Assembly (NCBI GenBank): GCA_963787675.1
Contig: CAWBDV010000003.1
Coordinates: forward strand, 1,240,001-1,304,000
Source of the DNA: JAJPKK01 sp963787675
GTDB lineage: Bacteria; Pseudomonadota; Alphaproteobacteria; Rhizobiales; Xanthobacteraceae
Direction of reading: 5' to 3'
DNA length: 64,000 nucleotides
Shown here in pieces: positions 9,255-18,973 of this stretch. The notes beneath the pieces were generated by a model, which was given only the letters and a program-made list of their open reading frames with translations, did not search any database and was not told the DNA's origin. The stretch's first letter is position 1, and each line of letters opens with the position of its first letter. The translations under genes were made by a program, and so were the position numbers.

Positions 9255-10722
9255 GTTCCACCTCCCGCCAGCCGACGACGCGCGTTGCCTGCGACGAAGC
9301 GCCAGCGATTTCGGCGAGCGCTTTCCTGAGCAACGCGCACGCGACCTCAAGGCGATAAGCGGCACTCGCGCGCATGTCGTCGATTGGCTTGAACTCATCG
9401 CCGAGCCGTTCGCACGCCGTGGCGACGGCTCGCCCGTCGGCGACGTCGGCACCAACGAGCGCCGCCTCCACCGCCTTGGCGCGCTTCGGTGTCGCCGCCA
9501 TGCCTCCGAAGGCGATGCGCGCCTCGACGATGCGCGAACCTGCAAGGCGCACCCAGAACGCGCCCATGACCGCGGAAATATCCTGGTCGAAGCGCTTCGA
9601 TATCTTATAGCAGCGAAAGCCCGCATCCGGCGCAAGCCTCGGCACACGCACCGCCCGCACGAATTCGCCGGGATCGCGCCGCTGCTTGCCGTAAGCGATG
9701 AAGAAATCCTCGAGCGGCATTTCACGAAGCGCATCACCGCGCTGCAACGTCAGCGTCGCGCCGAGCGCGATTAGCGCCGGCGGTGTGTCGCCGATGGGCG
9801 AGCCATTGGCGATGTTGCCGCAGAGGGTTCCGACGTTGCGCACCTGCTTGCTGGCAAAGCGTCGCATCAACTCGCCGAGATCGGGATCGATCGCCGCGAG
9901 GTGCGGCAGCGCCGCCTCGTGGGTGACCGTCGCCCCGAAGCTCACCGCCTCGGTGCCATCATCGATGTGATCGAGCCCCTTGACCCGGCCGAGCCAGATG
10001 ATTTTGCGCAGATCACGCATCTGCTTGGTTATCCACAGGCCGACATCGGTCGCGCCGCCGACCAGCACCGCGTCCGGGTGTTTCACATAGAGAGCCGCGA
10101 GCGACGAAATGCTCGCGGGCGCCGCAAAAAAGCGATCCGACGATCCGATCATCAGGTTGGCATCGTCATCAAGCGCCGCGAGTGCGCCGGCGACCGCAGG
10201 CTCCTCTTCCGTAAAATGGTCTGTGGTCGCCCCGGCACAAGCCGCAAGACCGGCGTCGATGATCGGCCGGTAGCCAGTGCAGCGGCACAGATTCCCGGCA
10301 ATCCACGTGTTCACAACATCGCGGGTCACGCTGCGCCGATCCGGCGCGTGAAAGAGGGCGAACAGCGACATGACAAAGCCGGGGGTGCAGAAGCCGCATT
10401 GCGACCCATGCGAATCGACCATCGCCTGCTGAACCGGGTGCAGCGCACCATTGGAGGCGAGATCCTCGACGCTGATGAGGTCGGCGCCATCCGCCTGACC
10501 GGCCAACACGATGCAGGCATTGACCGGGGCGTAGACGAGGCAATCACCGACACGGCGCCGCAGTACAATGGTACAGGCACCGCAATCGCCTTCCGCACAG
10601 CCTTCTTTGGTGCCGGTCGCGCCTTCCGTGAGGCGAAGGTAATCCAACAAAGTCAGATGCGGCGCAGCGTCCGCAAGCCGCACCACGGCGCCCCGGCGCA
10701 GAAACTGAATGTGAGAACGCAT
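9238..10722 (-). CDS. xdhA: Xanthine dehydrogenase, FeS/FAD small subunit
   Basis: A 494-residue subunit carrying the electron-transfer cofactors. The N-terminal plant-type [2Fe-2S] cluster motif is CAEGDCGACT and the second [2Fe-2S] domain has CGFCTPGFVMS and CRCTGYRP. The FAD domain follows, with VGGATDVGLW and LCGNIANGSPIGDTPP. It passes electrons from the Moco subunit to NAD+. It is the first gene of a seven-gene operon that continues into a BMP-type importer. The 611-base region in front is shared with a divergent Tsx-like porin gene. Confidence 0.96.
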   Translation of the reverse strand: MRSHIQFLRRGAVVRLADAAPHLTLLDYLRLTEGATGTKEGCAEGDCGACTIVLRRRVGDCLVYAPVNACIVLAGQADGADLISVEDLASNGALHPVQQAMVDSHGSQCGFCTPGFVMSLFALFHAPDRRSVTRDVVNTWIAGNLCRCTGYRPIIDAGLAACAGATTDHFTEEEPAVAGALAALDDDANLMIGSSDRFFAAPASISSLAALYVKHPDAVLVGGATDVGLWITKQMRDLRKIIWLGRVKGLDHIDDGTEAVSFGATVTHEAALPHLAAIDPDLGELMRRFASKQVRNVGTLCGNIANGSPIGDTPPALIALGATLTLQRGDALREMPLEDFFIAYGKQRRDPGEFVRAVRVPRLAPDAGFRCYKISKRFDQDISAVMGAFWVRLAGSRIVEARIAFGGMAATPKRAKAVEAALVGADVADGRAVATACERLGDEFKPIDDMRASAAYRLEVACALLRKALAEIAGASSQATRVVGWREVEHAAGH

Positions 10723-10996
10723 ACTCTTGTTGCTCTTGCTACCTCGTATGTCCGAACCGGCATGATCAACGAATTCCGCGCGGAGCGAAAGGAAGGAAAC
10801 GGCACCGCGCCGATCAAACGCACCGCTTGCCGTGCTCGCCTGACATCATGGCTTCTCAAGGAAATAAAGCAGTCGATTCCGCACTGCCGCGAGAATGTGA
10901 TTCAGGGCGCGCGATTCGAATTCGAGCCGAATAACGCAAACATGCGCGTTGGAACGAATTTCCGCACTGTGGGGAAACCCTTAAAAATGTTGCGCT

Positions 10997-11017
10997 TTTG
11001 TCACATTCCGTGACAAA
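10997..11017. promoter_or_regulatory. Operator-like inverted repeat TTTGTCAC-N5-GTGACAAA
   Basis: Perfect 8-bp arms separated by ATTCC, in the AT-rich part of the divergent xdhA/porin region. Size and symmetry fit a dimeric helix-turn-helix repressor or activator site. No T tract follows, so it is not a terminator. The regulator is unknown; none is encoded adjacent. Confidence 0.45.
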
Positions 11018-11119
11018 CTCGCGTCCTCCCAATCACCGCAAATTTATCGGGCACTCCCAGCATCGAAAGATGCACGGAACTTTGGGCTGTCCGCTAGGTC
11101 GCAAACTTGCTGCTCTAAG

Positions 11120-11147
11120 TTGTTCCAAAATAAGTATTTTCTACTAT
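11120..11147 (+). promoter_or_regulatory. Candidate sigma-70-type promoter of the porin gene
   Basis: TTGTTC, a 16-base spacer, then TACTAT, in an AT-rich patch of an otherwise GC-rich genome. It precedes the porin start by about 180 bases. Proposed by eye only. Confidence 0.3.
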
Positions 11148-11333
11148 AGCCTCTCGGAAGCTGTCCAAGGTCGCTGGCCGATTTTGGTTCCGAAAATTGC
11201 GGATCTGGATCGTTGTTCCAATTTTTGCGTCGCTTCGTGGTTAAAAAAAAGGCTTCATCTCGGTCAGCTCTCTCGCCAGAGTAGCGTTCATGTGAGGCCC
11301 GCCGCTCGCGGCCCACGTCTCGGGGGATCGAAA

Positions 11334-12446
11334 ATGTCGACCAGAATGATGTCAGTATTTGCCAGGGTGGCAGGGGTGGCCTTGGCAACCAGCGCGCTTG
11401 CGGGCGCCGCTTTCGCGGCGGACCTCGGGGCTTATAAGGCGCCGGCGCCTGCGCCTACTCCGTTCTTTATCGTGAACGACAACTCCGTCAGCTTCACTTG
11501 GTACGCGAATGCGACCGACCCGGGCGTTTGTGCCGGTCCGATTCCTTCAGGTTTCTGCCCCGGCACGGATAACTCCTTCAACAAGTTCCAGTTTGAAGCG
11601 ACCCATTTCGATATCTGGAAATACGGCACGGATTTCTACGACATCGCAGCCATCAAATCAGACAAGAACGACCCTATCCGGGGCCTTGCCGGCGCCAGCG
11701 GCGCCGTCGAATTTTACGGGTTTGCCCGCAGCACGTTGAGTTTCAATTCCTTGTCCGGCACCAAATGGTTCAGCACTTGGCTGACCAAAGACGTGGCTCT
11801 CGAGTGGGGCGGCGACGCCAACAGCGAGAACAACCAGCTTTCTCCCGAAGTGAGAAAGCTCGATCTCGGTTTGAGCTTCACCTTGAATTTGCCGGGTACG
11901 GTCAACCTCGGCGTCTTGGCCCAGAAGGAGTGGAACTATAATTCCTTCATGGAAACCAATATCAGCCAATTCACTGGTTGTAACGGTGCTGGCGCTGGTG
12001 CCGGTCCCTGCAACACGGGCGATCGTAGTTTCAATTGGGCTCCCCGCCTCGAGCTCGCAGTTTCGGAGCCGCTGACATTCTTCCCGTACCTGCCGCTGAC
12101 GTGGAACAGCTTCACCGGCGTCACCTTCCCGAAGGGAAGCGGTATCTCCGCGGCGCATCAAGCGACGCTCGGTCTGACCGTGTGGAATGTCGATACCAAC
12201 GAGACCAAGACGGAAGTCTTCGAAGACAACCGCATCGTGCTCGACATCAGCAAGCTGTGGTGGAACAAGGCCGGCATCTGGGAAGGGTACGTGGGCTGGC
12301 GGTATTGGTATAACAAGTTCGGTACCGACCATAACAACGGTGACTTTGCCAACGTCGGCTGCACGCAGCCCGGCACCCTCGGTTGCGCGCCTGGCACCTC
12401 GATCGAAAGCACCGTCTATCTGGGCACGACCTACCACTTCAAGTGA
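11334..12446 (+). CDS. Tsx-like outer-membrane channel protein
   Basis: A 370-residue outer-membrane protein. The ATG at 11334 starts a clear signal peptide ending in GAAFAADLG; the frame is open further upstream, but with no secretion signal. The mature part is rich in aromatic and alternating residues. It has VEFYGFARST and FEATHFDIWKYGTDFYD blocks that resemble the nucleoside channel Tsx, GWRYWYNKFG near the end, and a C-terminal phenylalanine-lysine strand (TYHFK) as expected of a barrel. I call it Tsx-like on pattern only. Its position, divergent from a purine importer/xdh operon, supports nucleoside or nucleobase passage across the outer membrane (inference). Confidence 0.65.
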   Translation: MSTRMMSVFARVAGVALATSALAGAAFAADLGAYKAPAPAPTPFFIVNDNSVSFTWYANATDPGVCAGPIPSGFCPGTDNSFNKFQFEATHFDIWKYGTDFYDIAAIKSDKNDPIRGLAGASGAVEFYGFARSTLSFNSLSGTKWFSTWLTKDVALEWGGDANSENNQLSPEVRKLDLGLSFTLNLPGTVNLGVLAQKEWNYNSFMETNISQFTGCNGAGAGAGPCNTGDRSFNWAPRLELAVSEPLTFFPYLPLTWNSFTGVTFPKGSGISAAHQATLGLTVWNVDTNETKTEVFEDNRIVLDISKLWWNKAGIWEGYVGWRYWYNKFGTDHNNGDFANVGCTQPGTLGCAPGTSIESTVYLGTTYHFK

Positions 12447-12480
12447 GTCTCGCTCGATTGATGGCCTAACGTTCTCTGCA

Positions 12481-12516
12481 TCATGCCCGGCCTTGCGCCG
12501 GGCATGATCGTTTTTG
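12481..12516 (+). terminator. Rho-independent terminator of the porin gene
   Basis: A perfect 11-bp stem (TCATGCCCGGC / GCCGGGCATGA) with a 5-base loop, followed by TCGTTTTT, lies 35 bases after the porin stop. Confidence 0.88.
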
Positions 12517-12655
12517 AAAGCGGCTACTCGTTGGACCGAAGAAGCCAGCATGATTCCGGCCGTTTGGACGTCAAGGCAAGGGATCGTATGATGTCACACG
12601 GTCGTGAGCCCCGAATGACATCGCGCCTGGTCTTGCAACTAACCGGGAGCCATCC

Positions 12656-12895
12656 ATGAAGCCGTGTCTACTGGTTTCAACCCTTGTGGCGGTCATCTTC
12701 ATCGCGTCGCCATCATGGGCGGGTGGGGGCTACCCGGCGCAGGTGATGCCGTCCTATCCTCATCCTAGCTATTGCGAAGAATGCCTCCCGCGCTGGGAGT
12801 CGGACCCGCGGCAATATGCGATCAAACGATATTGGGCGCGACGCCCAGTCCGCGCTCAGGCAACTTCGCAGGCACTCAAGAACCCACCGAAGTGA
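12656..12895 (+). CDS. Small secreted protein, unknown function
   Basis: 79 residues with a signal peptide (hydrophobic LLVSTLVAVIFIA, cleavage around WAGGG). The mature part is Pro/Tyr-rich, has a CEEC pair and ends basic. A GGGAG ribosome site lies about 7 bases before the ATG. I do not recognise the family. It is on the plus strand after the porin terminator, so it needs its own promoter. Confidence 0.55.
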   Translation: MKPCLLVSTLVAVIFIASPSWAGGGYPAQVMPSYPHPSYCEECLPRWESDPRQYAIKRYWARRPVRAQATSQALKNPPK

Positions 12896-12935
12896 TGCCG
12901 TGGTTTATCGGCAGCGCACCGTTTCGTAGTCGCGT

Positions 12936-13050
12936 GGGGTGGGCAAAGGCGCGGGGCACAAACGTGCATTGGACGCGAAGACTCGGGCGCCGTGCCCACG
13001 ACCAGCGTCCGGTGGGCACGCGCCGCTAACGCCGCGCTTTGCCACCCTAC
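12936..13050. repeat. Dispersed intergenic repeat, copy 1
   Basis: Starts with GGTGGGCAAAGGCGCG, contains internal CGTGCCCACG and GTGGGCACGCGCC blocks, and ends with CGCTTTGCCACCCTAC. A second copy with the same order of blocks lies at 31479-31594. The ends are imperfect inverted repeats of each other. This type is common between genes in Bradyrhizobium-like genomes and looks like a small non-coding mobile repeat. Confidence 0.75.
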
Positions 13051-13073
13051 TGATCGACAGAGCAAGCCTCAGT

Positions 13074-13543
13074 TCAATATCGGATCTTGTCCGGCTTGGC
13101 GGCCCATTCCGCGAACGGCACGTCCGATGTCGGCGTCCGCAGCGTGATGCCGGGGATGCTGCGCTCGGCCGGCGGCAGCGGAATCTCGCGATAGATGAAC
13201 TCGTCGTCGAAGCCGATCGCGGCGGCCTCGTCGCGCGTGTTGGCGAAATAGAGGGTGCGAAATCGCGCCCAGTAAATCGCGCCGAGGCACATCGGACAGG
13301 GCTCGCAGCTCGCGTAGATCTCGCAGTCCGACAAGTTGAACGTGGCGAGCTTGGCGCATGCTCGTCGAATTGCGACCACCTCCGCATGCGCGGTCGGATC
13401 ATTGCTCGAGGTGACCTCGTTCCAGCCTTCCGCGACAATCTCGCCGTCGCGCACGATCACCGCGCCGAACGGGCCGCCCTTGTTCGCGCGCATGCGCTCC
13501 AGCGCGAGATCGATCGCGCGCTGCATGAAACGCTCATCAGGCA

Positions 13544-13544
<1 letters not shown>
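13074..13544 (-). CDS. guaD: Guanine deaminase (cytidine-deaminase fold)
   Basis: A 156-residue zinc deaminase, the length of Bacillus-type GuaD. The zinc motifs are TAHAEVVAI and CEPCPMCLGAIYWA, and the C-terminal PxxERxIPG-type segment of the guanine deaminases is present. It converts guanine to xanthine and ammonia, feeding the xanthine dehydrogenase encoded in the neighbouring operon. ATG at 13544 overlaps the stop of the ABC ATPase (TGATG), so it is translationally coupled as the last gene of the second importer operon. Another nucleobase/nucleoside deaminase activity cannot be excluded by eye. Confidence 0.85.
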
Positions 13545-15090
<1,546 letters not shown>

Positions 15091-15094
<4 letters not shown>

Positions 15095-15768
15095 GGCAGA
15101 TTCTCCACGCATGCTTTTGAGGTAGCGACGGCGCCGAACACGCCGCCCTGCATCTTCACCATCTTGATAGCCGCCAAATGATTGGAATAGTCGGTCGCGC
15201 CGCAGCAGTCTTCGAGCAGCAAACACTCGAAGCCGCGGTCGTTGCCTTCGCGCATGGTGGTGTGCACGCACACGTCGGTGGTTATGCCGCTCAGCATGAT
15301 GTTGCGGATGCCGCGCGTGCGCAGCATCAGCTCAAGGTCCGTGGCGCAGAATGAACCTTTGCCTGGCTTGTCGATAATCGGCTCGCCGGCCTCCGGATAA
15401 AGATCGGGGATGATGTCCCATCCGGCTTCGCCGCGCACCAGGATGCGGCCGCACGGTCCGGGATCGCCGATGCCGGCGCCGATGCGCCGGGAACGCCAGC
15501 GTTTGTTGTCCGGCAAGTCACTCAGATCGGTGCGATGACCTTCGCGCGTGTGGAAGACGTGGTAGCCCCCTGCCCTCGCCTTCGCGAGCACCGAGCGGAT
15601 CGGTTCGATGGGCGCGCGGGTGAGCGACAGGTCATAACCCATCTTGTCGACATAGCCGCCCTTGCCGCAGAAGTCGGTCTGCATGTCGATAATGATGAGC
15701 GCGGTGTTCTGCGGCGTCAGATCGCCGTCGAACGGCCACGGATAGGGATCGGCCGGAATTGTGCTCAT
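15091..15768 (-). CDS. biuH: Biuret amidohydrolase-like cysteine hydrolase (isochorismatase family)
   Basis: 225 residues of the isochorismatase-like cysteine hydrolase family. From memory it matches the Rhizobium biuret hydrolase almost throughout: DPYPWP near the start, IIIDMQTDFCGKGGYVD, HTREGHR, NKRWRS, IGAGIGDPGPCGRIL, DKPGKGSF, GITTDVCV and LLEDCCGATDY. The catalytic triad is intact at D28, K134 and C167, a constant 8-residue offset from the D36/K142/C175 I recall for that enzyme. The reaction is biuret to allophanate and ammonia. It lies 2 bases after amiF and 4-base-overlaps the ABC ATPase. A close relative acting on another ureide is the alternative. Confidence 0.85.
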
Positions 15769-15770
15769 GG

Positions 15771-16787
15771 TCACTCCGCGGCGCGGTCGAGGCGCTCGCC
15801 GTAGCGGCGCACCGGCCTCGCAAATCCACACGACGTCCCGTCGACGAACTGCACGGTGTCTTCCCAGGGCAGACGGTAACGTCCCGCGACGAGGTCCTGC
15901 ATGTAGGTGTAAGGGCAATCGCCGGCGCCACCGGCGACGGCGGTAAAGCCGCGATGGCCCAACTGGTAGATGTTGTTTTCCACCGACCAGTGCGCCCGCG
16001 CCTCGCGCACGAGATCAGGCCGTACTTCCGCGGTGATGATCTCATCAGGGCGACCGCTGGTGCCGTGCGCGAGGATGGTGCCGTCGAAATTCACGATCAT
16101 GCCCTCGCCCATGGAATCGAACGTTCCGTCCGAGCCGCACATGCAGACATTGGCAGTGACCATCAGATTGCAGAACGCATTTGACTGATTGGTGAAGCGC
16201 CAGGCATCGCGGATCGGCGCCGTGTAGCCGGCGGTGCGGATCATGATCTCCGCCCCCTTGTAGGCGCATTCGCGCGCCATCTCCGGAAACATGCCGTCGT
16301 GACAAATGATGAGGCCGATCTTCGCGCCTCGTGGCCCGGTGATGACCGGAATGCCGATGTCGCCGGGCTCCCATGGCTCGACCGGCACCCACGGATGCAT
16401 CTTGCGATAGTAGAGCTTGATCGCCCCAACGTCGTCGATGATGAGGCCGGAGTTGAACGGATTGGCGCCGGGGTTCTGCTCCATGATGGAGAAGCAGCCC
16501 CAGATCTTGTTGTCGACGCAGGCTTGCCGGAACGCCGCGACCTCCGGCCCGTCGAGCGAGCACATGATCGCCGGGTTGGTGTCCATCGAGAGACCATGGA
16601 GGGCGTATTCGGGGAACACCACAAGGTCCATGGTCGGCATGTTGCGCCGCGCCTTGCCGACCACGTCGACGATCCGCCGGGTCTGGCGAGACAAGTCCTC
16701 GGGTGTTGCCACTACCGGAAGCTGAAGCTGGACGAGGCCGATGACGACGCCGTTCGGGGTCTTGTTCAATCCACCGAGACCGCTCAT
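15771..16787 (-). CDS. amiF: Formamidase (nitrilase superfamily)
   Basis: 338 residues, the length of AmiF. The nitrilase triad is visible: E60 in VFPEYALHGL, K129 in YYRKMHPW and C162 in LIICHDGMFPE. Blocks specific to AmiF rather than AmiE include VENNIYQLGHRGF and RYRLPWEDT. It hydrolyses formamide to formate and ammonia in the cytoplasm. It sits between the importer permease genes and biuH in a single minus-strand operon, which suggests that imported amide or ureide compounds are used as nitrogen source. Activity on another short amide is possible. Confidence 0.88.
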   Translation of the reverse strand: MSGLGGLNKTPNGVVIGLVQLQLPVVATPEDLSRQTRRIVDVVGKARRNMPTMDLVVFPEYALHGLSMDTNPAIMCSLDGPEVAAFRQACVDNKIWGCFSIMEQNPGANPFNSGLIIDDVGAIKLYYRKMHPWVPVEPWEPGDIGIPVITGPRGAKIGLIICHDGMFPEMARECAYKGAEIMIRTAGYTAPIRDAWRFTNQSNAFCNLMVTANVCMCGSDGTFDSMGEGMIVNFDGTILAHGTSGRPDEIITAEVRPDLVREARAHWSVENNIYQLGHRGFTAVAGGAGDCPYTYMQDLVAGRYRLPWEDTVQFVDGTSCGFARPVRRYGERLDRAAE

Positions 16788-16800
16788 GCGCTCACCCTCT

Positions 16801-17727
16801 TCACTTGGTGATGCTCAATTCGCCGGGCACCTCGCGCATCGCCTGCTTCGATCCCGCGGACATGATCATGATCAGGAGCGTGAGGATGTAGGGCGCCGCG
16901 TTGAAGAAGTAGTACCCCTGGGTGATGCCGATCGATTGCAGTGCCGGACCGATGGCGCCGGCCGCGCCGAACAGCAACGCGGCGACGACGCATTGCATTG
17001 GCTTCCATCGCGCAAAGATGACCAAAGCCACCGCCATCAGGCCCTGGCCCGACGACAGACCCTGGTTCCACGAACCGGGGTAATAGAGCGAGAGAAAGGC
17101 GCCGCCGACGCCCGCGAGGAACCCGCCGATCGAGGTCGAAATGAATCGCACCAGGTCGACCGAGACACCCATGGCGCGGGCGGACGCTGCGCTATCGCCG
17201 GTCATGCGCACGATCAGGCCCCACTTGGTGTTGGCGAAGGCCCAGGTCATGACGATGGCGACGACTACGCCGACGATCAGCAAGCCGTTGATCTGCAGCG
17301 CGGTCGTGATCTGCTGATTGGCGCCGAACCAGTCGCCGATCGAGAACAACGCGCTCAGCCGTGGGGCTGACGGCTGGATGTAGGCCTTGCCGAAGAAGAA
17401 CGCGATGCCGGTCCCGAACAGCATCATGGCGATTCCGATCGCGATGTCGTTGACCTTGGGAAGCTTGCAGACATAGCCGTGGATGGCGCCGAGGCAGATG
17501 CCGGCGCCGCCGGCCGCGAGCACGCCGAGCCACGGCGAGCCGGTGTGGTACGAGGTGGCGTAGGCCGTCATTGCCCCGAGCACCAGCGTGCCTTCGAGGC
17601 CGAGATTCACCCGGCCGGATTTCTCCGTCAGGCATTCGCCGAGCGCGACAAACATGAATGGCGTCGATACCCGCAACGCGCCGCCGATGATGGCGAACAA
17701 GACGATGACAAAGGGATTGTCGGTCAT
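16801..17727 (-). CDS. ABC transporter permease, BMP type (system 2, NupQ-like)
   Basis: A 308-residue permease of the BPD_transp_2 family with 8 or so hydrophobic helices. The signature LTEKSGRVNLGLEGTLVLGAM near residue 35 identifies the shorter permease of BMP-type importers. It ends 13 bases before amiF and begins 10 bases after the 376-residue permease, consistent with one transcript. It pairs with that permease in the inner membrane. Confidence 0.88.
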   Translation of the reverse strand: MTDNPFVIVLFAIIGGALRVSTPFMFVALGECLTEKSGRVNLGLEGTLVLGAMTAYATSYHTGSPWLGVLAAGGAGICLGAIHGYVCKLPKVNDIAIGIAMMLFGTGIAFFFGKAYIQPSAPRLSALFSIGDWFGANQQITTALQINGLLIVGVVVAIVMTWAFANTKWGLIVRMTGDSAASARAMGVSVDLVRFISTSIGGFLAGVGGAFLSLYYPGSWNQGLSSGQGLMAVALVIFARWKPMQCVVAALLFGAAGAIGPALQSIGITQGYYFFNAAPYILTLLIMIMSAGSKQAMREVPGELSITK

Positions 17728-17737
17728 CGCCGGGGCC

Positions 17738-18868
17738 TCACGTGCGATCGACCGTGCCGCCGACCTGGAAGATCTTGAAGCGCCCGTAGAGCGTTTCCGA
17801 GATCAACAGCACCAGGAAGACGAGGCCCTGAAGCACCAGCACGGTCGCGTCGGGCAGATCCATGCGCCGCTGCACGAGCCCGCCGGAGGCAACGATGCCG
17901 CCGAACATGATAGCGATGGGAATGATGGCCAGCGGATTCTGGCGCGCGAGAAACGCGATCAGAATGCCAGTGAAGCCGTAGCCCGCCGCAAGCGACGCAT
18001 TGGCGCGCCCCTGGATCGCGGCGACTTCGTAGAAGCCCGCAAGACCCGCGCAGGCGCCCGCGATCATCGTGCAGAGGACGATGAGCTTGCCGACCGGCAG
18101 GCCTTGCGCCAGCGCTGCCCGCGGGTTGCCGCCGGTGATGCGCACCGCAAAGCCGAAGGTAGTTCGGGACATCAGGATATAGAGGACGATGGCGACGATA
18201 ATGCCGGCTGCGAGTCCCCATTGGATGTCAGTGCCCGGAATCTTGCCGACCATGTATTCCTCGCCGATGGGCATGGTCGACGGCTTGTTCGGATTGGTGA
18301 GATCGCGCAACGAACCTTCGACGAAGAAGTTCATGATCGCGATGCCAATGTAATAGAGGAGGAGCGACGAGATCGTCTCGTTGACGCCGCGCGCATAGCG
18401 CAGATAGCCCGCGATGCCGAACCAGACGGCGCCGGTGAACGTGCCGAGCGCGCACATTACGATCAGCGTGATCCACGGTGAGGCGTGGCCGACGACGAAC
18501 GGAATGGCGACGATCGCCGAGACAAAGCCGCCCAGCACCAGCGCACCTTCGCCGCCGATCATGATGAGACCGATGCGCGCCGGGATCGCGACCGCAAGCG
18601 CGGTGAGAATCAGCGGCGCCGAGCGTTGCAAAGTATTCTGGATCGAAAACGCGGTGCCGAACCCGCCGCGTTCGACGAGCTCGAAAAACTCGATAGGCGA
18701 TTTGCCCAGCGCCAGCAGAAAAATCGAAAACAGCAGCGAGGACACTGCGATCGCAAACAATGGGATCGCGATGTATTCGGCCCCGCGACGGATGCGAACC
18801 CAGAGATCGCTTCGGACGCTGTCGGAGCCGAGCAACGCAGGATTGAGCGGTTCAGATACGTTCGCCAT
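17738..18868 (-). CDS. ABC transporter permease, BMP type (system 2, NupP-like)
   Basis: A 376-residue permease with many membrane spans. The block ARIGLIMIGGEGALVLGGF corresponds to the EAA-like signature of the larger BMP permease, and AGFYEVAAIQGRAN is the usual late conserved block. It follows the binding-protein gene after 105 bases that contain a strong hairpin, an arrangement that often lets the binding protein be made in excess of the membrane parts. Confidence 0.88.
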   Translation of the reverse strand: MANVSEPLNPALLGSDSVRSDLWVRIRRGAEYIAIPLFAIAVSSLLFSIFLLALGKSPIEFFELVERGGFGTAFSIQNTLQRSAPLILTALAVAIPARIGLIMIGGEGALVLGGFVSAIVAIPFVVGHASPWITLIVMCALGTFTGAVWFGIAGYLRYARGVNETISSLLLYYIGIAIMNFFVEGSLRDLTNPNKPSTMPIGEEYMVGKIPGTDIQWGLAAGIIVAIVLYILMSRTTFGFAVRITGGNPRAALAQGLPVGKLIVLCTMIAGACAGLAGFYEVAAIQGRANASLAAGYGFTGILIAFLARQNPLAIIPIAIMFGGIVASGGLVQRRMDLPDATVLVLQGLVFLVLLISETLYGRFKIFQVGGTVDRT

Positions 18869-18929
18869 GGCTCGCTTGATGTTTGCGTGATGGATTGCGA
18901 CGCGCAGGAGGGCGCGCGTACGCAGGGAA

Positions 18930-18952
18930 CGCCGCGCCCGTTGGGCGCGGCG
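18930..18952 (-). terminator. Intercistronic hairpin behind the binding-protein gene
   Basis: A perfect 10-bp stem (CGCCGCGCCC / GGGCGCGGCG) with a 3-base loop and no T tract, in the 105-base gap between the substrate-binding protein and the first permease gene. Position and shape fit an mRNA-stabilising or partially terminating hairpin rather than a full terminator (inference). Confidence 0.5.
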
Positions 18953-18973
18953 CCGCAGCGATTAGGCGACTGC

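Larger units (their letters stand above)
10723..11333. other. 611-base divergent intergenic region between xdhA and the porin gene
   Basis: I find no convincing gene here. It holds the promoters of the xdh operon (leftward) and the porin (rightward). Its 5' part is AT-richer than its surroundings, with a perfect 8-bp inverted repeat at 10997-11017 and a possible porin promoter at 11120-11147. The porin mRNA leader would be long (about 180 bases), which leaves room for leader regulation, but I recognise no known riboswitch fold. Confidence 0.6.

Noticed and set aside
9255..9737. Upstream extension of xdhB
   Set aside because: Overlaps xdhA in another frame; the family N-terminus begins after 9254.
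10998..11333. Extension of the porin gene to 10998
   Set aside because: Would bury the signal peptide and cover the AT-rich promoter region.
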